A stretch of 16,741 nucleotides of DNA from Paracoccaceae bacterium. GTDB lineage: Bacteria > Pseudomonadota > Alphaproteobacteria > Rhodobacterales > Rhodobacteraceae. Both the position numbers and the translations under genes were made by a program. The number at the start of each line of letters is the position of its first letter. Within the stretch, counting starts at the first letter, position 1. The notes under the pieces are model-generated. The model saw nothing but the letters and a program-made list of their open reading frames with translations. It was not told the DNA's origin and did not search any database. Shown here piece by piece: positions 7,492 through 14,774 of this stretch. Where the stretch lies: assembly GCA_007121115.1 (NCBI GenBank), contig SKMI01000060.1, forward strand, positions 1 through 16,741, read 5' to 3'.

Positions 7492-8907
7492 TCAGCCCTG
7501 AACCGAATCGTAGCGCGTGGCACCGCGGCGGCGTTCGTCCACGGGCGCGGTCAGCGCGGGGGCGTGATGGGCGCGCTGTTCGCAGCCCGCGCGCGGGCAG
7601 ATGCGGCAGTTGATCCCGATGGGCGTGACCCGGGCATCCCCCAGCGCCACCCCTTCGGCGTAGCCGATTTCCGAGGCGTTATCGATGGTGCAGCCCATGG
7701 CCACGGCCAGCCGATTGTCCTGCCCGTGGCGTTCGAACTGCGGCCGGTCCACGGTGCGGGCGAAGACAAAATAGCGCGAGGCGTCCGGCATCTCGACCAG
7801 TTGCGGGATGATCCGGCCCGGGGTGCGGAAACTCATGTGCACGTCCAGCCGCGGGCAGGCACCACCGTATTCTGCCAACTGGAAATCGGTGGCGTTGAAC
7901 CGCTTGGTGACGTTCCCGGCCTTGTCGATGCGCAGGAAGAACATCGGCACCCCCTGCGCCCCGTTGCGTTGCAGTGTGGTGGCGCGGTGGCAGGCCTGTT
8001 CGAAACTGACGCCGAAGCGTGTGGCCAGATGGTCGAAATCGTATTTGCTGGCCTGCGCCGCGGTCAGAAACGCATCATAGGGCATCAGGAGCGCGGCGGC
8101 GAAATAGTTTGCCAGCTCAACCCGGCAGCGCGCGCGCCCCTGCGGGCTGTCCGCGGGCACACCCTCCAGCAGCTTGTCCAGCGCATCGCTGCATTCGATC
8201 AGCCCCAGCACATGGACAAGCTGAAACACACGGTTGGGGTGGTCCAGCGCCTCGGACAGCAGCACCTCGCCGCGGGTTTCGTCATGGTGGCGCAGGGTAC
8301 GGGGCATCTCGGAGACCGGGGCCAGCCGCACGGCGATCCGGTGGCGCCGGGCCAGACGGTCCTTGAGCGCGGCATAGACATCGTCGGTGGCAGGCGGCTT
8401 GCCGTCCCAGAACGCTTCGGCGGCCTTTTCCAGACCGGGGAAATGGTTGCGATGGCGGCGGAAGAAGTCGTGCACCGCCGCCTCGGGCGAGGTGCCCAGC
8501 AGCGGCTCGCCCTCGCCGGTGCGCAGGGCCACCGCGTGAAGCTGGTCGGTTACCGCCAGATAGGCGCGGTGCAATTGCGAAAGCGCGGTCAGCAGGCGCG
8601 GCGCATGGGCCAGGGCGGCGCGCAGCTCCTGCAGGTCCGGGCGGGCGTTGTCGAAGATCGGATCCTGCAGCATCCCGCGCAGGTCGGCCAGCCGCGCGCC
8701 GGTGTCATCCTCGGCGATGTCGCGCCAGTCCACGCCATAGGTTTCCAGGAGCCGCAACAGGATCGAGACCGAGACGCTGCGCTGGTTGTTCTCGAGCAGG
8801 TTCACATAAGCCGGGCTGATGCCCAGCGCGCGCGCCATGTCGGCCTGGGTCTGGCCACGCTCGCGGCGCAGGCGCCGCAGATGCGGACCGATGAATGTCT
8901 TGCGCAT
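7492..8907 (-). CDS. XRE/ScfR-type transcriptional regulator
   Basis: This is a DNA-binding regulator of the family that includes the short-chain acyl-CoA responsive regulators (PccR, MccR, RamB). The protein has 471 residues. An N-terminal XRE helix-turn-helix occupies about residues 8-62 (RRERGQTQADMARALGISPA, then YVNLLENNQRSVS). The middle region resembles the M78/IrrE-like domain, with ELANYFAAALLMP as its conserved second motif. The protease motif HExxH is replaced by His232-V-L-G-L236, so it should be a ligand-sensing rather than a cleaving domain. The C-terminal part (CPRLDVHMSFRTPGRIIPQL) and the cysteines at 434, 437 and 441 (CRICPRAGC) are typical of the family. A strong Shine-Dalgarno, GGAGGGG, precedes the start. 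It is divergent from an aminotransferase gene across a palindrome-bearing gap, and probably controls itself and that gene. The ligand is unknown. Confidence 0.88.
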   Translation of the reverse strand: MRKTFIGPHLRRLRRERGQTQADMARALGISPAYVNLLENNQRSVSVSILLRLLETYGVDWRDIAEDDTGARLADLRGMLQDPIFDNARPDLQELRAALAHAPRLLTALSQLHRAYLAVTDQLHAVALRTGEGEPLLGTSPEAAVHDFFRRHRNHFPGLEKAAEAFWDGKPPATDDVYAALKDRLARRHRIAVRLAPVSEMPRTLRHHDETRGEVLLSEALDHPNRVFQLVHVLGLIECSDALDKLLEGVPADSPQGRARCRVELANYFAAALLMPYDAFLTAAQASKYDFDHLATRFGVSFEQACHRATTLQRNGAQGVPMFFLRIDKAGNVTKRFNATDFQLAEYGGACPRLDVHMSFRTPGRIIPQLVEMPDASRYFVFARTVDRPQFERHGQDNRLAVAMGCTIDNASEIGYAEGVALGDARVTPIGINCRICPRAGCEQRAHHAPALTAPVDERRRGATRYDSVQG

Positions 8908-8960
8908 GACGAACCCCTCCCGAATCCCTCATCTTATGCAATATCATGTATACCACGCAA

Positions 8961-8981
8961 TGTGAAGTTCACAACTTCACA
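8961..8981. promoter_or_regulatory. Perfect 9+9 palindrome, candidate operator
   Basis: TGTGAAGTT (8961-8969) and AACTTCACA (8973-8981) are exact inverted repeats around a CAC spacer. The half-site TTCACA also occurs at 8968-8973, so a second, nested palindrome TGTGAA-G-TTCACA covers 8961-8973. The site lies 54 bases from the regulator start and 102 bases from the aminotransferase start. AACTTCACAAA loosely resembles the remembered RamB motif (AACTTTGCAAA) bound by a relative of the adjacent regulator. Possible -35/-10 pairs for the regulator overlap it, but none is clear enough to annotate. Confidence 0.65.
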
Positions 8982-8992
8982 AAATGAGAGGC

Positions 8993-9012
8993 TGTAAAGT
9001 CTCGCATTTACA
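8993..9012. promoter_or_regulatory. Second inverted repeat, possible auxiliary operator
   Basis: TGTAAA (8993-8998) and TTTACA (9007-9012) are exact inverted repeats separated by 8 bases. This site is nearer to the aminotransferase and starts 12 bases after the 9+9 palindrome. Six-base arms can arise by chance, so it is weaker evidence than its neighbour. Confidence 0.35.
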
Positions 9013-9082
9013 ACAGAACCCGAATTCCTTTCCGACTTTGCTTTCAACGTGGCACAGGTGCCGGGAAAGCGGAGGATTGCCT

Positions 9083-10288
9083 ATGAAAACCGGACACGCC
9101 CATCTTTACATTCCCGGCCCCACCAACATCCCCGAAGAGGTGCGCCGCGCGCTTGCGGTGCCAATGCAGGATCACCGCGCGCCCGAATTCGCGTCCCTGC
9201 TGACGCCGATCCGGTATGACCTGCGCCCGGTCTTCGGCACGACCGACGGGACCATCGCACTGTTCCCCGGCTCGGGCACCGGCGCGTGGGAGGCGGCGAT
9301 CGCCAACACGCTGCAGGCGGGCGACCGTGTGCTGATGGCGCGGCACGGCATGTTCTCGACCCTGTGGGTGGAGATGGCCGAGCGGCTGGGCCTGGATGTG
9401 GACGTGGTCGACGTGCCCTGGGGCGCGCCCTGCCCGGTGGAGACCTTTGCCCGCAAGCTGGCCGAGGATCGCGACGGGCGCATCCGCGCCGTCTTCGTTA
9501 CCCACAACGAGACCGCGACCGGCGTCGCCTCGGACGTCGAAGCGGTGCGCGCGGAAATGGATGCCTGCGGGCACGACGCGCTGTTGTTCGTGGATGGTGT
9601 GTCCTCCATCGCCTCGGTCCCGTTCGAAATGGATGCCTGGCGCGTGGACCTGGCCATCGCGGGCAGCCAGAAGGGGCTGATGTGCCCCGCCGGTCTGGGC
9701 GTGCTGGCGCTGAGCCCACGTGCGCTGGAACTGGCCGAGAAGGCGACCATGCCGCGCGGATACTTCCACCTGTTCGACATGGTGAACGCACATGCGGCGG
9801 GCAGCTTCCCATACACCCCGCCCGCGCCGCTCCTGCACGGGATGCGCGCGGCCCTGGACCGGTTGGCCGCCGAAGGGCTGGACCGGGTGTTTGACCGGCA
9901 TCACCGGCTGGCCAGCGGCGTGCGCGCGGCGGTGGCGGCCTGGGGGCTGCGGACGGTGGCGGAAAGCCCGGCCTGCGCCTCGGACACGGTGACGGCGATC
10001 TACACCCCGGACGGGGTCGACGCGCGCGAGGTCATCGCCATCGCGCGGGACCGCTACAACTGCTACCTGGGCGCCGGGCTGGGACCGCTGGCGGGGCGGG
10101 CCTTCCGGATCGGCCATCTGGGCGACCTGAACGAGGGCATGTGCTTGAGCGCGCTGAGCATCGTGGAAATGGCGCTCAACGCCGCCGGGGCGCGCGTGCC
10201 CTATGGCGCGGGCGTGGCCGCGGCGCAGGAGACCTATGCCGCGCCCTACACCCTGCGGGTCGTGGACGGCGGTATCGCCGCCGAGTGA
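9083..10288 (+). CDS. Serine/aspartate-glyoxylate-type aminotransferase (class V, PLP)
   Basis: This PLP-dependent enzyme probably transfers an amino group from serine, aspartate or alanine to glyoxylate, giving glycine. The protein has 401 residues. Family landmarks are YIPGPTNIPEEVRRAL at the N-terminus, FPGSGTGAWEAAIANTL, THNETATGV, LLFVDGVSSIAS (the Asp that holds the PLP ring nitrogen) and GSQKG with Lys197 as the Schiff-base lysine. GLGPLAGRAFRIGHLGDLNE and GAGVAAAQE follow near the C-terminus. By memory it resembles SgaA of the serine cycle most closely, with BhcA of the beta-hydroxyaspartate cycle a near relative. The other bhc genes are not adjacent, which favours SgaA-like activity. 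The start at 9083 has a strong GGAGG (9071-9075) 7 bases upstream; an open frame before it is not supported. The gene stands alone, with a terminator behind it, and is probably controlled by the divergent regulator. Confidence 0.87.
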   Translation: MKTGHAHLYIPGPTNIPEEVRRALAVPMQDHRAPEFASLLTPIRYDLRPVFGTTDGTIALFPGSGTGAWEAAIANTLQAGDRVLMARHGMFSTLWVEMAERLGLDVDVVDVPWGAPCPVETFARKLAEDRDGRIRAVFVTHNETATGVASDVEAVRAEMDACGHDALLFVDGVSSIASVPFEMDAWRVDLAIAGSQKGLMCPAGLGVLALSPRALELAEKATMPRGYFHLFDMVNAHAAGSFPYTPPAPLLHGMRAALDRLAAEGLDRVFDRHHRLASGVRAAVAAWGLRTVAESPACASDTVTAIYTPDGVDAREVIAIARDRYNCYLGAGLGPLAGRAFRIGHLGDLNEGMCLSALSIVEMALNAAGARVPYGAGVAAAQETYAAPYTLRVVDGGIAAE

Positions 10289-10313
10289 CATCCCGATCTG
10301 GATCGAGGCCCGG

Positions 10314-10346
10314 AAATGCCCACCGCAGGCGCCGCGGTGGGCATTT
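10314..10346 (+). terminator. Strong hairpin terminator after the aminotransferase
   Basis: AAATGCCCACCGC (10314-10326) and GCGGTGGGCATTT (10334-10346) are exact inverted repeats around a 7-base loop, giving a 13-base stem that begins 26 bases after the stop codon. The three T residues end the stem, and there is no long T-run after it. Position and strength make a Rho-independent terminator the best reading. Confidence 0.85.
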
Positions 10347-10680
10347 GCGATTTGGCGGAGGCTACGGCGCAACCGACGTGCCGATAAGTGGTTGGCGTCA
10401 GGGGCAAGGGTTCGCCCGCGTGCCCGCGGGTCATGTTCCGAGCGCCCGCGCCCGCGGAAGGGGCGGCGCGGCGCATTCTGCGCTGTCGGGATTGCCCGAT
10501 CCTGAATCCCGGTGCGAACAGATGGCTGGCCGTTGCGGCAGAGGGACCGCGAGACCGGCGCATGGCGAAAGCGCACGGTTCCTTGATCGAATGCGCATGT
10601 CCTGATCAGCGCCCTTGCGCGGTCCTGCGCGGCGGCGCCCGTGTCTTGTCGCCATCAATGTTACAAGATAACACGCGAGC
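10347..10680. other. Gene-free gap before the membrane-spermidine-synthase gene
   Basis: Short open frames exist on both strands here, but none has a Shine-Dalgarno, a recognisable domain or a sensible codon pattern, and they overlap one another. I therefore call no gene. The last 40 bases hold a candidate promoter, listed separately. A small inverted repeat, TGTTA/TAACA around CAAGA, lies at 10659-10673. Confidence 0.55.
10646..10674 (+). promoter_or_regulatory. Candidate promoter very close to the start codon at 10681
   Basis: TTGTCG (10646-10651) and TAACAC (10669-10674) are 17 bases apart. If used, transcription would begin at or very near the ATG at 10681, giving a leaderless or nearly leaderless message. 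That would fit the absence of a clear Shine-Dalgarno before this start. The -10 box is a poor match. Confidence 0.3.
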
Positions 10681-13212
10681 ATGAGCCTTGCCCATGCCCA
10701 AAGCGCTGCGTCGGCGCGTTTCGAAACACCCGTCCTCGGCGCGCTGTTCACGCTTTCCGGGGCCGCGGCGCTGATCTATCAGGTGCTCTGGGTGCGCGAG
10801 TTGGGGCTCTTGTTCGGCTCCACCGCGCAGGCGGCGGCGCTGACCATCGCCATCTTCTTTGCTGGCATCGCACTGGGGGGCTGGCTGTTCGGCCGGCTGG
10901 CGGCACGGCTGGCGCGGCCCCTGCGCGCCTTCGGGCTGGTCGAGATCGGGGTGGCGGCGACCGCGCTGGGGCATTTCCTGGTCGCTGATGTCTACTTTCG
11001 CCTATACCCGGCGCTCTTCGCGCTGGTCGGCGGCAATCCCGTGCTGGAAACCGCGCTGAAAGCGACCGTGGCCGCGACGATCCTGCTGCCCTCGGCGATC
11101 CTCATGGGCGGGACGCTGCCGCTGATGGGCCAGCACGTCATCCGCGCGCGCGATGCGCTGGGCCGCATGGGCGCGGCGCTTTATGCACTCAACACTGCCG
11201 GGGGCGCGATGGGCGCGATGGCGGCGGGGTTCTTCCTGCCGATTTGGCTGGGGTTCTCGGGCGCCTATCTGCTGGCGGTGGGGTTCGACCTGTTCGTGGG
11301 CGCTGCGGCGCTGCTGCTGGCGCGGCGCGCCCTGCCGCGGGTCGCGCAGGCGACGGTCGCGCATGTCGCCATTCCCGCGCGGCTCTGGGGCATCGCCTTC
11401 GCCTCGGGCTTTGCCACGCTGGCGGTCGAGGTGATCTGGACCCGCGCTTTCGCCCAGGTCCTGCAAAACTCGGTCTACACCTACGCGCTGGTGCTGACCG
11501 TGTTCCTGGCGGCGCTGTCGCTGGGTGCGGCGCTGGCCAATGCGCTGAACAGGCTGCGCGCGCGCCCCGAGGCGGTGCTGACCGGGCTCCTGGTGGCCTC
11601 GGCCCTCATGATCACTGCCACGCCGCATCTGTTCCACCACCTGACCCGAGGCCTGGGCTATCTGGGCGGGCGGGCCGAGTTCGCGGGGTATGTGGCCGAG
11701 GTCGGGCGCGTGGCGGCGCTGACCATGCTGATCCCCGGAACCATCCTGGGGGCGGTTCTGCCCTACCTGTTGCGGCTGATGGAGGGGGGCGGGGCGCCCG
11801 GCGCGGTGCTGGGGCGGTTGATCGCGGTCAACACGACGGGCGCGATCCTTGGCGCGCTGGCGGGGGGCTTCGTGCTGCTGCCGCTGGTCGGCATGTGGCA
11901 GGGTTTGTGGCTGATGGCGGCGGTCTATGCCGTGCTGGTGCTTGCGCTTTGGCGACCGGATGAGCGCCTGGCGGCACAGTCCCTGCGCCTGGCCGCGCTG
12001 GCGGGGGCGGTGGCGCTGATGGCGGGCCGTCCGGGGCTGGAGCCTACGCGGCTGAACGCGGGCGAGGAATTGCTGGACTTCCGCGAGGGCGCCTCGGCCC
12101 ATGTCGCCGTGGTCGAGCGCCGGGGCGCAAAATTCATCCGCGTCAACAATTTCTACACGCTGGGCGGGTCCGGCGCGCTGGTGCCCGAGCGTAACCAGAC
12201 CATGATCCCGCTGCTGACCCACCCGGACCCGCGCGAGGTCTTTTTCCTGGGCATGGGGACCGGGATTTCCGCCGGGGCAGGGCTGTTCGCAAACCCCGAG
12301 CGGGTGACGGTCTGCGAATTGCTGCCCGATGTGGTTGATTTCGCACGCGACTGGTTCGAGCCCTACACAAACGGCCTCTTCACCGACCCGCGCGTGACCA
12401 TCCACCGCGAGGACGGGCGGCAGTGTCTGGCCCGGTCCCGCGCCACCTATGACATGATCATCGCCGATCTGTTCACGCCCTGGCGCGCGGGGGTGGGCAA
12501 TGTCTATACGCTTGAACATTACCGCCTTGCCGCGTCCCGGCTGAACAAGGGCGGCACTTATGTGCAGTGGATGCCGCTCTATCAGGTCTCGCGCCCCGAG
12601 TTCGAGATCATCGCCAACACCATGGCGCAGGTCTTCCCCGAACTGACGTTCTGGCGCGGGGACCTTTACCCCGAGCGCTCGATCCTGGCGCTGGTGGGGC
12701 GCAATGAGGCCGCACCGCTGGATCCCGGGACGCTGGCGGCGCAATGGCGGGTGATGACGGGGGACGAGGCGCCCGACAATGTTCTGATCGACCGGGCGCT
12801 GAAATTCTACGCGGGCAACGCGGCGTCGGGGCTGTTTGCCGATGCGCCGATCAACACCGACGACCGCCCGCTGATCGAATACCTTGCTCCGCGCACCCAT
12901 CGCGCGGTGATCGCCGGGACTGCCAGTTTCCTGACCGGCGCGGCGCGGGACCGGCTCTATGCCGATCTTCTGGACGCGATGCCGGCCGAGGACGACCCCC
13001 ATCTGTCGCGCCTGACGGGGGCGCAGCGCACCATGCCGGGCGCCGGTGCGCTCTATGCGCGCTGGCAGGGGATGCGCACACGCAACGACCTGCGCGCCGG
13101 GCCGCTTTGGCAGGAATTCGTGGCGCTGACCCCGCCCCATGCCCGCAACCCCGACAGCCCCGCGGGTCAGGTCGCCCGCAGCAATCTGGCCTTTGGCGAT
13201 AATCCGGACTGA
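10681..13212 (+). CDS. Membrane protein fused to a spermidine-synthase-like domain
   Basis: The product has 843 residues in two parts. About 12 hydrophobic segments between residues ~17 and ~450 form a transporter-like membrane region (LFTLSGAAALIYQVLWVREL is the first). A cytoplasmic spermidine-synthase-like Rossmann domain follows at about 465-730. Its nucleotide-binding loop reads GMGTG (Gly524-Gly528), followed by CELLPDVVDFAR, EDGR, IIADLFTP (Asp596 in the catalytic-Asp region) and YTLEHYRLAASRLNKGG. True spermidine synthases usually have GGGDG and a D-S/C-x-D-P motif, so polyamine synthesis should not be assumed. Such fusions are often annotated as fused MFS/spermidine synthase, with unknown substrate. 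The C-terminal ~110 residues are soluble and without a domain I recognise. No adjacent speE or speD partner is present. The start lacks a clear Shine-Dalgarno, but the first membrane helix begins soon after it. Confidence 0.85.
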   Translation: MSLAHAQSAASARFETPVLGALFTLSGAAALIYQVLWVRELGLLFGSTAQAAALTIAIFFAGIALGGWLFGRLAARLARPLRAFGLVEIGVAATALGHFLVADVYFRLYPALFALVGGNPVLETALKATVAATILLPSAILMGGTLPLMGQHVIRARDALGRMGAALYALNTAGGAMGAMAAGFFLPIWLGFSGAYLLAVGFDLFVGAAALLLARRALPRVAQATVAHVAIPARLWGIAFASGFATLAVEVIWTRAFAQVLQNSVYTYALVLTVFLAALSLGAALANALNRLRARPEAVLTGLLVASALMITATPHLFHHLTRGLGYLGGRAEFAGYVAEVGRVAALTMLIPGTILGAVLPYLLRLMEGGGAPGAVLGRLIAVNTTGAILGALAGGFVLLPLVGMWQGLWLMAAVYAVLVLALWRPDERLAAQSLRLAALAGAVALMAGRPGLEPTRLNAGEELLDFREGASAHVAVVERRGAKFIRVNNFYTLGGSGALVPERNQTMIPLLTHPDPREVFFLGMGTGISAGAGLFANPERVTVCELLPDVVDFARDWFEPYTNGLFTDPRVTIHREDGRQCLARSRATYDMIIADLFTPWRAGVGNVYTLEHYRLAASRLNKGGTYVQWMPLYQVSRPEFEIIANTMAQVFPELTFWRGDLYPERSILALVGRNEAAPLDPGTLAAQWRVMTGDEAPDNVLIDRALKFYAGNAASGLFADAPINTDDRPLIEYLAPRTHRAVIAGTASFLTGAARDRLYADLLDAMPAEDDPHLSRLTGAQRTMPGAGALYARWQGMRTRNDLRAGPLWQEFVALTPPHARNPDSPAGQVARSNLAFGDNPD

Positions 13213-13251
13213 CCGGCGCGCGGCGTCCAAGGACCCTGCACGGCGCGCCGG
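13213..13251. terminator. Bidirectional hairpin between converging genes
   Basis: CCGGCGCGC (13213-13221) and GCGCGCCGG (13243-13251) are exact inverted repeats, starting directly after the stop of the rightward membrane-protein gene. The 21-base loop contains a smaller stem, GTCC-AA-GGAC. The leftward ABC ATPase ends at 13260, so one structure could stop transcription from both sides. There is no T-run. Confidence 0.6.
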
Positions 13252-13259
13252 CGCTGATT

Positions 13260-14774
13260 TCAGGCGGGCTCTGCCGCGGCGATCCCCGAGATCGCCTGCA
13301 CCAGCGAATCCTCGGTCACGTCATCAATGGTGAACTCGCGCATGATCTTTCCGTGATACATGGCCACGATCCGGTCCGACACGCGCAGCACCTCGGGCAT
13401 TTCGGAGCTGATCACGATCACCGCATAGCCCTGCCCCGCCAGTTCGCGCAGCAGATTGTGTATCTCGGATTTCGAACCCACGTCGATTCCGCGGGTCGGC
13501 TCATCGACGATCAGGACGCGGGGCTGCATCGACAGCCACTTGCCGATCACGATCTTCTGCTGATTGCCGCCCGAGAGCACGGCGGTGGGTTGGCGCCAGC
13601 TTGGGGTCTTGATGGCCAGCTTGTCCCGATACTGGTCGAAAATCGCGATCTCGGAACCTTTCGCGACAAACGGCCCGGCGGTCAGGTCCTGCACCTGCGG
13701 CAGGGTCATGTTGTCGCGACAGTTCATCTGCAGCACCAGTCCCTGTTCCTTGCGGTTTTCCGGCACCAGCGACACACCCAGCGCAATCGCATCGCGGGGC
13801 GAGGTGATTTCGACCTTCTGGCCGTCGACCCAGATTTCACCCGAGGTCGGGGTCCGCAGGCCGAACAGCGTTTCGGCGATTTCGGTCCGGCCCGCGCCGA
13901 CCAGCCCGTAGAAGCCCACGATTTCACCGGTGCGCACGGTGAAGCTGACATCCTCGAACAAGCCCGCGCAGGTGAGGCCCCGCACCTCGAGCATGGTTTC
14001 ACCGAAATTCGGCGCCGCCTCGTTGCGCGACAGATCAAGGCTGCGCCCGATCATCAGGCGCGTGACCTCGTCCTCGTTCGTCTCGGCGGTGGTCAAGGTC
14101 CCCCGATAGGCCCCGTCCCGCAGCACGGTGATCCGGTCCGACAGGGTGAAGATTTCATCCATGCGGTGCGAGATGTAGACAATGCCCACGCCCTGCGATT
14201 TCAGGTCGTTGATGATATCGAACAGCACCACCTTTTCGGCATCGGTGAGCGAGGCGGTCGGCTCGTCGAACACCACGACCCGCGCATCGACGGTCAGGGC
14301 ACGTGCGATCTCGACCATCTGCTGGTTGGCGATGGAAAGCTGCGCCACCGTCGCTTCGGCCCGGAACCTGCATTTCAGCCGCTTGAGGATGGCGTTCGAG
14401 CGCTCTTCCAGCGTCTTCCAGTCCACCCGCCCGAAGGACTTGCGCGGCAATTCACCCAGATAGATGTTCTCGGCCGCCGACATTTCGGGGACAAGGCTCA
14501 GTTCCTGGTGGATCAGCACCACGCCTTGGGACTTGGCCTCGATCGGGTTGGTCATCTGCACGGGCTTGCCGCCGATGATGATCTGCCCCTCGTTCGGCTG
14601 GTACATGCCGGCCAGCACCTTCATCAGCGTGGACTTGCCGGCGCCGTTCTCGCCCAGCAGGGCGTGGACCTCGCCCGGCATCACCTCGAAATCCACGCCG
14701 TCCAGGGCGCGCACGCCGGGGAAGGTCTTGACGATGCCCTTCAGGCGCAGGGCGGGTTCGCGTGCATCACTCAT
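13260..14774 (-). CDS. Sugar-type ABC transporter, double ATP-binding subunit
   Basis: This is the cytoplasmic ATPase that powers a CUT2-family (RbsA/MglA/XylG-like) importer. The protein has 504 residues with two fused ATPase domains. Domain 1 has Walker A GENGAGKS (41-48), a changed signature LSIANQQ (146-152), Walker B VVVFDEP (Asp170-Glu171) and the H-loop His203. Domain 2 has a degenerate Walker A-like loop GLVGAGRTE, an intact signature LSGGNQQ and Walker B LIVDEPTRGIDVG. This asymmetry is normal for the family. The start has a Shine-Dalgarno GGAGG (complement of 14784-14788) 9 bases upstream. Its ATG overlaps the stop of the upstream permease by 4 bases (ATGA), so the genes form one operon. 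The substrate is not shown by the sequence; ribose, xylose, rhamnose, inositol or a related small polyol are all possible. Confidence 0.95.
   Translation of the reverse strand: MSDAREPALRLKGIVKTFPGVRALDGVDFEVMPGEVHALLGENGAGKSTLMKVLAGMYQPNEGQIIIGGKPVQMTNPIEAKSQGVVLIHQELSLVPEMSAAENIYLGELPRKSFGRVDWKTLEERSNAILKRLKCRFRAEATVAQLSIANQQMVEIARALTVDARVVVFDEPTASLTDAEKVVLFDIINDLKSQGVGIVYISHRMDEIFTLSDRITVLRDGAYRGTLTTAETNEDEVTRLMIGRSLDLSRNEAAPNFGETMLEVRGLTCAGLFEDVSFTVRTGEIVGFYGLVGAGRTEIAETLFGLRTPTSGEIWVDGQKVEITSPRDAIALGVSLVPENRKEQGLVLQMNCRDNMTLPQVQDLTAGPFVAKGSEIAIFDQYRDKLAIKTPSWRQPTAVLSGGNQQKIVIGKWLSMQPRVLIVDEPTRGIDVGSKSEIHNLLRELAGQGYAVIVISSEMPEVLRVSDRIVAMYHGKIMREFTIDDVTEDSLVQAISGIAAAEPA

Noticed and set aside
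7456..8997. Rightward open frame of 513 codons
   Set aside because: It is antisense to the HTH regulator, which has a strong Shine-Dalgarno and recognisable domains.
9083..10288. Assignment to the beta-hydroxyaspartate cycle (bhcA)
   Set aside because: The protein family fits, but bhcB, bhcC and bhcD are not adjacent and the regulator is not of the IclR type known from that cluster, so the symbol was withheld.
10388..10684. Small rightward open frame of 98 codons in the gap before 10681
   Set aside because: It has a GTG start, no Shine-Dalgarno and no domain, and it runs into the next gene's start; chance open frames are common here.
11002..13230. Leftward open frame of 742 codons
   Set aside because: It is antisense to the membrane-spermidine-synthase gene and its product is Gln/Arg/His-rich with no domain.
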